Shown here one piece after another: positions 23,790 to 37,170 of a DNA stretch of 64,000 bases. Source of the DNA: Carnegiea gigantea (taxonomy: Eukaryota > Streptophyta > Magnoliopsida > Caryophyllales > Cactaceae); the NCBI GenBank assembly GCA_029747015.1, contig JAKOGI010000441.1, positions 231,001-295,000 on the forward strand, in the 5' to 3' direction. Position 1 is the first letter of the stretch; every line of letters begins with the position of its first letter. The notes beneath the pieces are model-generated. The model made no database searches. It had not been told where the DNA came from and was given only the letters and a program-made list of their open reading frames with translations. Both the position numbers and the translations under genes were made by a program.

Positions 23790-26700
23790 TTCTTTCTTTT
23801 TTTTTTGGGAGGGGGGGGGGGGGGGGATAAGGAAAAGAGCAAATTATAAAATATCATGAACAAAAGGTTGGATGCAAAGCTAGCAATAGCATCCTATATA
23901 CATCCAATACGGAAGCTATCCACCAAATCTACAAGATCAAAAGAGGAATAACAAAAGTTCTCATTATCCCAAAAATAGAGTCTTAATGAATTTATCTTTG
24001 AAGGAAACTCCACCACCTCAAAGATCCTCTTGTTTTTTTCACGCCAAATGCTCCAAAAAATCATGTGGTAGAAGCATAGCGTTCTTCTTTTTAGCCCTTC
24101 TACCAAAGAAGCCTTCCTAAGGAAAAAGGTGAATCCTAACAGAGTTAGACACGACCCAAGAAACACCGGATCACCTACAGGGTAGATCCCAAAGAGCTCT
24201 AGCAAAAGCATGATGCAGCAACAACAAGTGATCTGGTGATTCCCCTTCTGCGTTACACATGAAACACCTATTCTCCAAAGATCTTACCCCTATGCAAATT
24301 ATCATGAGTTAAAGAACAGAATTGAATAGGTGGAGCCAAAGAAACTTTAAGTGGGGCCAAAGATTTCCAAATAATCCTATATGGAAAATGGTCCGCCGAA
24401 AACAATTAAATATGTGAAGAAGCCAAAGAGACAAGCTTCATATGGAAAGACTTGACAGTGAAGATCCCGTTAAAATTAAGATCCTATTTGACTGAAGCAT
24501 GGGAAGAATCATTAATAGCGACTCCATTGAGTTTAGACAGAAAGCTAACAAGAGTAATATCACCCACAAAGGCATGCCGGATAAAAATAGGTGACCACAC
24601 ACAGGACCCAGATACATGCTCACAATCATCATCAATTGATGCATCTTTATTTTTTTGGATAAGGAAAAGGTAATATATTAATATAAAACGATTAGAAGCT
24701 CAGCTGCAAAGTGAGCATCATACAAAAGGCTGTATATTTCCTAAATATAAACTATCCATACAATCAGCTAAATCAATAGAGGAAGAGCTAAACTTCCAAT
24801 TCTTCAAAAAGTAGAGAATCTTGATGAAATTCTCCTTCAAATGCTGAAGAGGAGTTTCTGTACTTTCAAAAACTCTTATATTTCTCTCTCTCCAAATACA
24901 CCAAAAGCTGACATGAGGTTGGATCATGGCTTCCTCCTTCTTCTTCTTCTTAACTTTCCTACCAAAGAAACCCTCCCAAGTCAAAAGATGGTTCCTATTG
25001 GAATCAGGAGCAACCCAAGAAATGCCCAAGCAACTGAAAGCTAGATTTCAAAGTACGCTCGCAAACTGACAATGGAGTAATAAATGATCCGTAGATTCAG
25101 AGTCTCTTTTACACATGAAGCATCTATTCATCAAGATTTTCCCCATTTTTTGTACGTTGTCACAAGTTAGTATGTTCCCATGTGTAGCTTCCCAAATAAA
25201 GAAAGAAACCTTTGCGGAGGCTAAAGAGTTCCACATGAGCTTGCAAGGGAAACCTTTCTCAGAATGAACCTCCCGTGTTGAATACTTACCATCAAGAAGC
25301 TTCAAATAAAAAGATCTAACAGTAAAGGACCCCTGAGTGATTCCTCACCCTATCAACTGAAGATTCTCCTAGTTTGGCTTGAATAAGCTTATTAAAAAAG
25401 CTTACCAAGGAATCATCAACGAATCCATCTCGAACAAAAACAGGTGCCCAAATATTGTTACCAGAAACCTGCTGTCGATAATCAGCAGCAGAGAAATTTC
25501 AGTCCACCACCGAAACATAAAGACCAGGGAACATGTCTTTCAAAAGAATCTCGCTGCACCAGCGATCATGCCAAAAAAAAATTATAGAACCATCTCCTAC
25601 CTTAAAGGAACAGTGTAAAAAGAATCTCCCCCAATCTTTGGAGATATATCTCCAAAGGCTATACCCATAAGAGCCCTTCGCAATAGAGGGGAACCATCCA
25701 AATCCATCGTCCCCATATTTGATGGTAACTACCTTTCTCCACAGATTGCCCTTTTCATTCATAAATCTCCATAGCCACTTACCAAGAAGGGCCTCGTGAA
25801 AGAGTAGCAAGTCCCTTATACCTAACCCTCCTAAATACAGTGGTTGCTTCACAATGTTCCATCCCATAAGATAAAACTTGAAATCACTCCCAAAAGAACC
25901 CCAAAGAAAATTTCTCTGGATTGTTTCTAATTTATTGGCCACCGAAGAAGGTAACGGAAAGAGGGAGAGGAAGTAAGTCAGGATACTTGAGAGAACACTC
26001 TTGATGAGAGTTAGTCACCCTCCTTTTGAAAGGTATATATACCTCCATCCTGAAAGTCTTTTCTCAAATCTCTTGACTAATGGGTCCCAAATGGCTTTCT
26101 GCTTAAATTTAGCACCAAGAGGGAGACCTAGGTAAGTAGTGGGAAAGGCATCAACCTTGCAACCTAAAACACTTGCAAGCAGTTGAATATTGTGCATATA
26201 TCCAATAGGCAAGATAGAGCTTTTTGCTAAGTTAACCCTGAGACTCGAAACCGCCTGAAACCAAGTAAGCACACAACGAAGGTTCACCATTTGCTCATAA
26301 TCATTTTCACAAAAAACAATAGTGACGTCCGCAAAAAGAAGATGAGATACAGTCATAGTTGTCATACTCAAGCGGCCCATTTTAAACCCAGATATAAGCC
26401 CTGCACTAGATGCTGAATCAATCACCTTTGCAAATACCTCCATGACCATTAGAAACAGAATGGGGGATAAAGGGTCTCCCTGATGAAGCCCTCTAGAAGC
26501 CGAAAAGAACTCCGTTCCGTTGTAGAACCAATGACCAAAACTGCAAAGGATGTAGAGGATATGCAATGGTGGATCCATCCAATCCACTTTTCCCCAAAGC
26601 CCATTCTCTTCATGACATACAACAAAAAATCCCAGTTCACATGATCATAAGCTTTCTCAATATCCAAGTTACAAACGACTCCTGGCTTTCTCGACTTGAC

Positions 26701-28137
26701 CCTAGAATCAATAAGCTCATTTGCTATAAGTACCGCATCAATGATCTAACAGCCTCCAACAAAGGCATTTTGATTCACTGAAATAAGAATCCCAATTATG
26801 CTCTTTAACCTTCGAGCTAAGACCTTGGAGAGGAACTTATAAATGCAACCAACCAAGCTAATTGACCGAAAGTCTCTAATATTTTCAGCATTTGCTTTCT
26901 TAGGAATAAGACCAATAAAAGTGACATTGAGGCTGGCCACAAATCTTCCTGAAGAGAAAAACTCAGCAAACATTCTCATCACATCTCCACTGACAATGTC
27001 CCAATTGCCTTAAAGGAATGCCATAGTCATCCCATAAGGTCCGGGGGCCTTATCTCCATAGTGATCTAGAAGGGCTTTAGTAACTTCATCTTCACTGAAA
27101 GGCATCTCAATAAATGCCTTATCAGAGTCACGTAACAAGGGCAAAACCAAGCTATCAACTTTAGGTCTCCACAGCTCTGACTTAGAAAAAAGAGATTTGT
27201 CGAAGTTGTAGATTGCAGACTTCATATATGGGACAGCATCATATTAAACCTCGTCCACCACCATGAAAGACATAGAGTTAAACTTCCACGCATATTAGCT
27301 ACCCTATGGAAAAATTTGGTGTTACGATTGCCTGCCTTAAGCCATAAAGTCCTCGACTTTTGTCTCCAAGAGGTTTCCTCCGTCAAAATAATTTTAGCCC
27401 ATTCCTCTTTTGCATCCCTTCTTTACTGGATTTCAACGCTAGTAAGGCTAGAAGTCTCTTCTTTCACATCGAGAGAATTTATAATTCATAAAAGATTACA
27501 CTTTTGAGTCTTGATGTCTTCAAATACATCCCTATTCCACTTTTTAAATTTCTCTTTGACAAATTTAAGCTTTTTGGCAATAATATAACTAGCAAAACCT
27601 TCAACTTGATCAGATCAGATCAGACAATCCCTCAAATTCCAACCACATATTCTCAAACTTGAAAGGAGTCCTACCCCCTTTCTATCCTTATCGTCTCAAG
27701 ACAAATAGGAAAGTGATCCGAAATAGGTCTAATATGCAATCAATTGATGCATCTTTATTGACTACAAGAGCAAAAAGAGAGGGAAAAAAAGTCTTTCATG
27801 GGACCTCTTTCACACCAAGGGTCATGCCAAAAAAAGATGGTAGATCTATCACCAACTTGTAGTTAGAAATGGGGAGAAAAAGTTCCCCATCCTCTGCAGA
27901 TGTATCGCCAAATTTGAGTCCATAAGGATCATTTGGATTAGAAGGATACCACCCACCCCCCTCAATTCCATATTTAGTACAAATCACTCTTCTCCATAGG
28001 TTGTCTCTCCCATTCATGAATCTCCATAATCACTTGCCCAGCAAGGCCTCATTAAAAATCTTCAAGTCTAACATCTAAACCTCCATCAAGCATGGGAAGC
28101 TTAACATCATTCCGTCTCACCAAATGATAATTGAAAA
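23790..28137 (-). mobile_element. Outer 5'-truncated LINE, split by a second LINE
   Basis: GATCATATCAC occurs at 23779-23789 and 28138-28148, an 11-bp target duplication. Between them lies a minus-strand LINE truncated near FNYHLVRRN at its 5' end. It continues through GKxLWRFMNGRDNLWRR at about 28017 to an A-rich tail near 23800. Another LINE (24652-27738) interrupts it. Its reading resumes exactly across the insertion: FALVVNKDASID from the right part continues as DDCEHVSGSCVWSPIFI in the left part. A run of 16 G (plus strand) at 23811-23826 sits within its 3' end. The copy is dead, with several stops. Confidence 0.85.
24652..27738 (-). mobile_element. Nested L1-type LINE with 21-bp target duplication
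   Basis: A 21-bp word beginning ATCAATTGATGCATC occurs at 24631-24651 and 27739-27759 and brackets this insertion. On minus it begins in the linker before the reverse transcriptase (ISDHFPICLETIRIERG) and continues with [44 protein letters not shown] and GKWLWRFMNEKGNLWRK. It ends with a zinc-ribbon-like region with CFMCKR and HLLLHC, and a tail of only about seven A's. The catalytic FADD is changed to FADV at 26324-26335. Frames are broken near 26000, 26600 and 27000, so it is dead. Confidence 0.9.
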
Positions 28138-29081
28138 GATCATATCACAAGTTTTTTCCAAGGTCATTGCAAAAGGTAAATGGTGCTAAGAGTAACCTAA
28201 TACCAGAGGATGAATCTCGTGAGTTGACTGAGTAAAGCACATATATGCAATCATACACAAACTTCTAGCTCAAACACCAACCAAAAGCACAATGAACCAA
28301 ACATAAAAGCTCAACTGCTGCAATGGAAAACATTACAACCATGCCATTTACATCCAACCCACAATCAAAAGATCAGTATTAGCATATCATAAAGCCCACT
28401 GCCTATTGTCTGAGTCTCAATTAAAGCACAGATTGGCAAGACTCTAATGGGTATACAAGAACGAAGTCAGTTAATATCAACCCAAACTCAGAAATTTTGT
28501 CAGATGCAAAAATTAAAAAAAGGGCAAGAAAGAAGGAAGAAGGGTAACCTAATTCCTGGACACCTAGTCTGGAGAAGCCATTCATAGAATGGATGAAAGA
28601 TCAGATTGTTTTTTTTAAGTTCTAGGCAATCAAATTGATATGCATTTTGAAGACGAGAATCAGATGTAAAGTGGCTGCACCTTCAGCAGTAGCAACTCCA
28701 GGACAGAAGATTTTCACAATTGACTGGAAAAGTCATGACCTTATTTCTCACGTTCGACCACAGAAACGTAAAAACATAAAAAGCAGAATGTAATACAAAC
28801 AAAATAAAATAAAAACCAGAGGAATTGGTTTTTATCCCAGAAAATCCCAACCCTGATCAGATTGCCCAAAGCCAAATTGAATCTCATGCACAATTGCCGA
28901 AACCCAGATGAAGAAATCAGAGGATTGGAAGTTATCTCATTTCTTGATTACCAAATTTCCAAGATTTTGCCCACTCAATTTATCGTCTTCCACAGAAAAC
29001 AATTGAAAGTTCAGGAAAACAATTGAAAAATTCATTTCTTTGAGGAAAGAAAGAAGAAGTAAGAAACGAGAGAGAGAGAAC

Positions 29082-29240
29082 CTTTTGAGGGGTGTCCCGA
29101 TGCCTGAAATCACGAGGACGAAGAGTTTCAGATCGCCAGAGAAGCCGAACGATTTGGCCGGCGCCGACGAAGTGGAGAGGTCGACGAGAGGGCGGGTGGG
29201 AAGGAGAGTGATTGTCGACGAGGAAGGGGTTTAACGGATT
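29082..29240 (-). other. Probable first (5' UTR) exon of ALG2
   Basis: This is a locally GC-rich block in AT-rich surroundings. On minus it ends in CTCAAAAG followed by GTTCTCTCTCTC, a good donor directly followed by a CT tract, as at other first exons in this window. The downstream intron start has the usual leader-intron look (T-rich). The nearest minus-strand acceptor with a matching gene is that of ALG2 at 20941. An accidental plus-strand frame of 64 codons overlaps it. The link to ALG2 is inference, and the transcription start is not fixed. Confidence 0.35.
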
Positions 29241-30524
29241 GAACGTAATTTTTGTGAACTCTTGACAATTTGGTTTTTTTATAAAAATAAAAAATTATGG
29301 AGTGCAGAAAAGTGGTTTGGAAAATGCTTCTTCAAATGGATGTCTAAAAAGAGTCGTTTGGACTAAAATAATTATTTTAAACAATATTTTATTAAATGCT
29401 AAATTTGTTAAAAAGTTATATATGCAATCGGATAGTAAGGATAACTGTATACTTAATAATTTAGCTCACTAAAATATATTATACTGCTCACTAAAATATA
29501 GAGAATATTGCTCACTAACTTAATAAAATATATTGTGTAGTTCACCGAGTAAGACTCAGTGAGCTATGATACATGCTCTAGTGAACTAGTGTTGGAAAGA
29601 AGCGTTTAGTGAGTTATGTCATATGTGCTAGCGAGTTAATCTTTCAAGTGTAAAGTCCTATTATTCACTCGATTGTATAATATAATTTTCGATACCAAAC
29701 AGCAACTTCTTCCCCAAAAAAATAAATAAGAAAATTCGTCTCTCAAAATCTCTTAAACCAAACATCACTAACGTTGTAAACGAGAAAGACTATTCACTGC
29801 TTGGTGTCTTTCACTCCAAGTTAAAACAATTAAAGGCTTCAAGTAAAGTGCAAGTGATATCATACATGGTGACGAGGTTAACAAATTAGAAAAATGTGAT
29901 GAATTTAAAAGTTCCAAAAAATGAGAATCTAAAGCAAGTTTGTAACAGTTTTGCAAATGATAATTTATGTATGTACAATTCAATGAACTAAGAAAGAAAA
30001 ATTATCAAAAAAGGCCCTCATTAACTAATTTTTAGAATTTTGGTGGGAAAGAGTACAACAATGTTTATTTCAAACTGCAAGATTTTATACATGTCACTTA
30101 ATTTTGATGCATGCCTTAATTTTGAGTGTATGTCTTAATTTCGATGTATATCTTATTTAAAAGGTACAATATCACGGATAGGACATAACAGTACGAATAT
30201 TTGTACAAGTTTGTTACAACCAATGAAAAATTAACAAATAAATTTCATAATATACCAAGTGAATGTGATTAACAACAAATAAGCATGGCCAAAGAATACA
30301 TTCTTATTGAATTTATCTACTTCCAAAAGTTCCACTCAGAAGAATGATCAACACATTTGAAACCCCCTATAAACATTTCAACAACAAAATCTGACACCCC
30401 TAACTGCACAAAATGCACAAGATATGGTACAACATCTTCTCTCCTCATCCCACAAACGCTCCCGCATCAAAATTCAGACATCTTCCACTCTCCTGTGTTT
30501 CCACTGAATTCCGGCTTTGGGGGT
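29241..30524. other. Intergenic: presumed ALG2 promoter and 3' flank of the ANTH gene
   Basis: This is AT-rich DNA. At about 29460-29660 a short motif of the form GCTCACTAAAATATA recurs three to four times in degenerate form. The part left of 30525 will contain the 3' UTR of the ANTH gene. No gene is visible. Confidence 0.5.
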
Positions 30525-33500
30525 CTATGCAAAACCTGAGTATGGGTTATATGCTTGAACAGGCATGGCTGGACCATAGGGGTTTGGGTTGGCTGCATAA
30601 GGGTTTGCAAAAGGGTTCATCGACGGTAGTGGTGGTTGTTGGGCCATCATCATTGCCTGTGGCTGTAACATGAAAGCTTGTTGCTGGTTGACCATGGCAG
30701 CCATTGGCATGGAAGGTGGTGGGAACCCAGCATCTGGGGTGAAAAATGGGTTGTGGGTTGGTTGCTGCATCATTGGAGGGTTCATTGGGGCTGTTTCCCA
30801 TGGATTATAGCTTGCTGGCTGGTTGGCTCTTCTCATTGCTTCATCGTATAAGCTGTCAAGTGTTAGTTTATCGAGCCCTCCAGCCTGGCATTTCACAAGT
30901 CAGAAATAACGATTACAAGTTACTTATTCGTCAATAGAAAGAGTTCTTTTTTTCCTTTTTTTCCCCGGGGGGGGGGAGGAAGGGCGGGGAGAGAGCATAC
31001 CAGCTTGGTAGCTGCAATGCCGGTATCAGTTGAAGTTGGTGCAGTAACAAGTGCCAATTCCCATCCCGTGGTTCCATTTTCCAACTGGGAGCTGAATTTG
31101 TAGTTGACATATTATCTGGGACATGAGATTGCAGGACCACTATGAGAGAAAATACGTGTAAACTGGGTTTTGAAGTACCAATAGTAGTTCAGTAGATAGT
31201 TTGAGAGTTTCAACTTAAGACGAATGAAGAAAATAGGGGAAAAGAAGAGTGTCTTGAGAACTCAGCTATCTAGTCTAGCTGAGCTTTCTAATTGGAATCT
31301 TGTTTCTTACTTGGCATGCCACATCTCAGTCATTTTAATCTATTTTTCCTGCTTTCTTCCAGTGATACAGATCGATTGTTAACCAAATCTCGTGCACTAT
31401 ACTTTAGCAATTTATGTATACTTTAGCAATTAAGCTTATAAATGACTCAATCTTGACAAGAACCCAAAACAGGATTCATCTCTCAGATACAGTGGTTGTT
31501 TCCAGTTTTACTGAATTCTGAATCAAACCAAATCCATACCCACAAATTAAATCCAAACTCGAACCTCGAAGATCACTCTATAAACAGACAGAACTTCAGA
31601 GCCATTCAGTTCACCCAGAGAGAGGCCAACCTCTTGAAATCAGTTTGTACCAATATATGAGTATGCTGGAGAGCCTTACCTATAGGAACTATAGCAAGAG
31701 CCAATGCATTCTTCTCATCTAAATTCGAAGCAACTGGAGCGGGATCGTCTAAAACCTAGCAAAAAAATTGGAGAACTATCAGACGGATAACAGGAAGATT
31801 TCATGGGGTCCACACACAAACACAAGGATGATAATAGCATGCTAGCAACAATACAAGGAAGCAATGACCATAACCATAAAGCTTACCAACAAATCAGGGA
31901 CCTCAACGACAGGCTTTTCCTCCTTGACTGGTTCTGGAGGAGGGACTGATGGTGGCCGTGCCTCCTTCACATCTGCGACCTCTTTGTCCTCAATTTCTAG
32001 GACTACTGTGGGCTTTTCATCAACCACCTGCTTCACCTGATTATTTGGAAATGATCACATAAGAAAACTGAAGGCATCTCCAAGCAGTGATATACTAATG
32101 CAAAATTGAATAAGCAATTTATTCAACTAAATGAAAAAAAGAATTCTGAACATCGACAGAACCCCCCCCCCCCAAAACCAAAAAAAAAAAAAACAACAGA
32201 AAGAAAAGGTCAAAAATAAGCCCAAGCTAAGCCATCATTTCATTTAGAAATTATAAACTAATATCAATTCTGGCACCCGAAAATTTAATACACATGGTAG
32301 TTGATAAGTATCTCCTTTGATCACCACATTTCAAATAAATAGCAGAAATAAAACACTGGTTACTGTATTTAGGCGACATGCCTGTTCTTTGCGGGAAATT
32401 GATCCTCTAGAGGCTTCACTCACATACTCTTCCATGGCTTGTAAGAATGAAACAGGAGGCTACGAGATGAACAAGAGATAAAACAATCTAGATGTCAGAT
32501 TGGGAACATAAAGGAGAACCAATGAATAGGAAAAGAAGTTTCAGAAACCTGGTCAATTTTAATGAACCTCTCTCCGCGCCCCATATCAAGGCTCTTGCAT
32601 ACTTCGTAAAATTCTGATAATCTCTCAGCCTAATTAAGAAGAAAATAGAGTTCAGACCCCAGAATCCATTTTAAAAAATATGTATAAAGCACAAAGTAAA
32701 AAATAAAAAACCTGCTTCATTGATCTCTGGTATATATCAAGGGCCTTCACTGCATCACTCCGCTCCATCTCAAAGAACTGTTACAATATATTCTAGTACA
32801 TTTTAAGCAATATTCTTGAAAATGATTTTTGAAAAGAATGGGAAAAAACACAACAAAGGTGGAGGAGCATGGAAAATCACACCCCACCTTGTCCACTAGA
32901 TTTGCTGTACCATCATTGATAGCAGTGTAGATTTTAGTGCTCTCTGAAGCAACCTATATCAAATTAGAATGTTAGAACAAAAGAAACACATTGCAACTCA
33001 CCATGTCCAAATTCAAACTGAAGCCGACTGCGAATAAGTGCTTCTTACCATTGAAAGAGCTATCTGTATCACATGATTGTGAACCATTGCTCCTTCTGGC
33101 TGCAGAAACATTAGAAGTGCTCATACGTGAGTATTTGGATGATGAACGTATTCCTCTTACATAACAAATATAATTGATATTGGCATGAAAGAAATCTATT
33201 TTCACAAGAGTTTCAAATCAACCACAAGAAATTTGAAAAATAGAACGACAGTTCAACCTGGCAAACAAGAACCCTGTAAAGAAGTTGCTGCAAAGATGGT
33301 AACTGCTCAAGTAAGCCATTCACTTCAAGATCTCTTGTTCTCTGCACAAAATATCACAGGTCAAGATTTTCTTAGCAAAACTGAAATCTCAGTCAAATAA
33401 TTCCCTCCCAATCTGCATCAGTAGGGGCAAAAAGATTGCAATCAAACTGCTTAATCTCCACTTCTTGGCAGAGAAAGCTAACAACAACAATGGATATCCA

Positions 33501-35386
33501 CTGCTAAAAGTTGCAAGTGTAGCTCAAAGCAGTTTATCATGCATGGACAAGTTTCCATAAGTTATGTCAGGATCTACATTAAATTGTTGCTAAAATCTTA
33601 TTAAGGAACAAACACTCTGAGTTTCACAGGACAAAACAAATTGGTAATTTAGTGAAATAGCACAAGCCCATCAGAGAACTTCACACATCATTTTGCAAAT
33701 CTTTAGAGCAACCCAAGCCATTGAAGACAAATAAGACGATACAAAAAATGAACTTGAGAGTTATGACGAGGAAGTTAAATATCTTACAGGGCGTTCTGTC
33801 TCAACATCATATTTCAGGACACAGAAACATTCCAACCTCTCTTCCAGGAACAAAGCATAAGCACGAACCCAGGCAGAGTAATCCCATGCTGCATTCAAGA
33901 TCATGAAAACTTCAGTTATGAGGATTCTTGAGCAAAGGCAAAAAATGGTTAACTAAAGAGTTATCAGAAACAGTACCACTTGCACTTGAATCATCTCTGA
34001 AATGCGACATATTTAGAACATGATTTCTGCTTCTTCCATAGTTGATGAGTTCTTCACGGAACATTGGGTCCACTTCTCTTAGCGCACGATGAATAACAAT
34101 TAATGTTTTCAAAGCAACCTATAAATGACCAACGACACAAAGATGAAGTAACTTTTTATTAAACACAGCTAAAACTAGACTACACCATAATGTGATGATG
34201 GCAAACATGGTTTCCATAAAGCATGGGTGATAGCACCATAGTATGAATGCTTGCAAGGATAAGATCGCCTACATCTGGATCTCTCCAAACCCCGCAAATG
34301 CATGACCCCTACTAGGAGTTATTGGTGCCGTTTTACACTTTAGCATAAAATAGATGGTTGAATAGCACAAGAACTAAAGTTTAAGTTCCAAAACAGGACT
34401 CTATCAGAGTAATCATCTGCTAATACTAATAATGAATTTATATACATACCGCCCAATTGTGGGTCTTTGACAAGCGCTTCGCAAGAGCATGTACACAGTA
34501 TGCAATCTCAGCTCGGGGTCTTGCTGCAGAAATTGCGGCAAATAATGCTGCAATATAAATAAAAAGACATTCACCAATGTCAAAATCTCATTCCCCAAAG
34601 GTACATTACGTGTGCAATGTCATGAATTACTTTTATTATAATGACAGTAAACAGAAAGCATCCATATACCAACAAATGGGTCTAATTCTCAGGCAGCCAC
34701 ATAGCTACTAGGATCTGACACACTCTCATCATCTGTGTGGTGTATTGTGAAATGAGGTGTAGTTCACCAGTTAGTTTAAATTAATTCAAGGCAGGCTTTT
34801 GGATTGGGATCTGGATCTCACTCTGCACATATCTGGAAACAGATGCAAATCATAAGATGTTTGAGTGTTCTAGACAGCAATGGGTAGGCTGTAGGTATCA
34901 ACAACATATTTACATGATCTTGAATTGATTGCCAAGGTACCGAATTGCAGTATAGATCACCATTCATTTGAGTTACACTAGTTTGTTATAACTGAGGCTT
35001 TTGGATCAGGATCCATTTTCAGAGATTGTCCAGAAATACAACATAGATCACAGAATATTTGCCATTTGATTTGAAAGTTCCCACAAAATCAAGGCCAAAC
35101 TCAATGTTCAAAACACAATTACCTCTTACGTGTTTCTCTTTTGCGGGTCGCTCAACATGATTTGTTGCCTTAACAATTGCAATATCCAACTCCTGGAAAA
35201 TCAATCTAGTTAGAAGGAAAAGTAACAGAAAGTGCATCTACCAAACTCCCAAACAACAGAAATTCCCCAGGGAAGGGGGGGGGATAATACCTTAAAACCA
35301 CTATTAACTTTAGCCAAGTTGATTGTGGTGGTGTCCTTGATGGAACCCAGATATTTCCTCAGACTACTATTTGTACCCCCTGCCAT
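30525..35386 (-). CDS. ANTH-domain clathrin assembly protein (AP180/CALM type), 15 coding exons
   Basis: ANTH proteins bind PI(4,5)P2 and clathrin and recruit R-SNAREs during endocytosis. Coding exons on minus are 35291-35386, 35123-35192, 34450-34547, 33977-34118, 33788-33888, 33258-33341, 33049-33099, 32888-32953, 32712-32777, 32549-32629, 32382-32459, 31887-32036, 31680-31755, 31001-31139 and 30525-30884. They total 1658 nt, one base short of 553 codons. The ANTH domain occupies about residues 25-290 ([55 protein letters not shown]). The tail has [25 protein letters not shown], two NPF motifs and a Met/Gln/Pro-rich end. It most resembles Arabidopsis At5g35200 as I recall it. The intron after exon 11 has a GC donor. 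In exon 14 a missing base in a CCC run near 31075 shifts the frame before [10 protein letters not shown]. Confidence 0.88.
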
Positions 35387-35930
35387 TCTCTCCCTGGATC
35401 AAACAAATGCTGAAAACCCCTGCAATTAGATCAAGAAAATTCAGTATGAAACTACCCAGAATTTGGTTCAGTCCCCCTTATTGATCTCTTGATCCTAAAC
35501 AGAAATTACTCAAAAACAATCCCAGATCAAAACCCTCATTTCTTGTTTCTTTTTCTTTTGTGTTGAAGACTCAAGTAATGTGTGTATCGATCCTTGATGA
35601 CATACCCAGTAAAATCAAACACTCTGAATTTAGAAAACAAGCAACGGCTAATTGATGCACACAAAGAACGAAGTCCAAACATACAAGAGAAGGAACCAAC
35701 TGAATTCGATCAAACGAGCTATAACCATCACTAGAAAGAGGAATACAGACATCCAAGCAGCTAATCTTACCAAAATTAACTTAAAATTAGCAAAATTCAG
35801 CACCAAATTTGAAACTCAATGGAAAATTTTCCAATTCAAGATCCAAAACCCAGGAATCCAATCAAGCAAACGAAAGCAAGAAAGCATGAATTTTTGAAAT
35901 GGTGTTCAGAATGTTAGGTTCCCAGCTCAC

Positions 35931-36060
35931 CTCAAACTCCAACTGACCTGTAGAGAGAGAAAAATGCCAGCAAATATGAGAGAGAAGGCGGTACGAAAAG
36001 CCAAATCCAGAAGAAAACAAGAGAGAGAGAGAGAGAGTGGGGAATTCAAAAATTCGGTTT
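35931..36060 (-). other. Probable 5' UTR exon of the ANTH gene
   Basis: Minus-strand sequence here is CT-rich (a (CT)n tract at about 36020-36037) and ends in TTTGAG followed by GTGAGCTGGG, a good donor. The acceptor upstream of the start codon is ATTGCAG at 35420-35426, leaving 33 bases of leader before the ATG at 35386. The transcription start is not fixed. Confidence 0.45.
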
Positions 36061-37004
36061 GGGTGGCTCGTCGGTGTCCTATGAGCTAAAGCGTAAAATA
36101 CACTAGGAATTTTTGACTACTTTTTTTTTTTTTTTTTGGCCCACCACCTTCTCAAAATTATTTTATTTTACAGTAAAAAACAAAAATGATTAAGCAAAAC
36201 AAAAATGATTAAGCAAAAGCAAGCAATCAAACACTTGGTGGTAATCCCACTGCATGCTTTATTGACTTATTTTTTGTTTCCTTAAAAAATTTTTGTTAAA
36301 AAAATACATTGGTAATTTAGATCACATCATTTTGAAAAAATTATATAGTACTTCTGTTTTGCTCAATTGATGATCTGAGATGAAAATTCTTAGAAAAAGA
36401 TATGCAAATATTGTATAATCTTTTTGTCGAAAAGATTAATTTATTATTGTAACCCAGTTTTGAAAAGTTGATGTCAGTTGCGGATTGACCTTGCAATGAA
36501 TCATTAATCTGATTACACATGAGTAGAGTGACGTGAAAATCATCTAATAAAAAGGCTTCAGAAGTGAGATATCACCCCTATCAGAAGAGGACATGAAGAT
36601 TCTCGCAAATAGAGAAAGAAGATTTATTGAGAAAAAAATACACTACGAAGAACAAAAATAATTAAGAAATTGAGGCTTCTCATTTGCGAAAAGACAATGA
36701 TAATCCTTAAAGATTTGGAAAAAAAAAAAGGTTGTTAAAAGATTAAGAAATAATAGAGGACGTAAGAACGTTAAAGCTTTCTGACAATTTTATTCCATTG
36801 CATATAAAATTCTACTTTTTACTGAAGTACATTGATAAATAGCACTAATCAGGTACCGTTTTTATCCAAATCAATAGAGATTTTTAAAAATTATGGTATA
36901 TGCAATCGAAAAGCCCTTCCTTCCCAAAGACAAGGCTTTGCTCCATGCACAAGTTTTCTTTCGATCCTGTGGCATGCCTGTTTTGCTTTACATTCAGTGA
37001 CTTC

Positions 37005-37040
<36 letters not shown>

Positions 37041-37048
37041 GTTTGTGT

Positions 37049-37170
37049 GTGTTGAAATCAGTCTCTCTACGGGTAGAGTCATCTGTAGAGGTAAGATTGC
37101 TTATAGCTGGATTCGTTCAGATTCCACGAAAGTAGGACTCACACTGGAAGTAGTAGTTGTTGCATTGTTG
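37049..37170 (+). mobile_element. SINE-like element with TTG-rich tail, copy 3
   Basis: It starts GTTGAAATCAGTCTCTCTAC and continues with GGTAAGATTGCTTATAGCTGG, CCACGAAAGTAGGACTCACA and a GTAGTTGTTGCATTGTTG tail. The order of blocks is the same as in the 1057-1190 copy. It sits between AT/GT microsatellites. Confidence 0.45.

Noticed and set aside
29040..29234. Plus-strand 64-codon ORF rich in Arg and Glu
   Set aside because: It overlaps the probable ALG2 leader exon and its GA tract. No family resemblance or splice context supports a protein.
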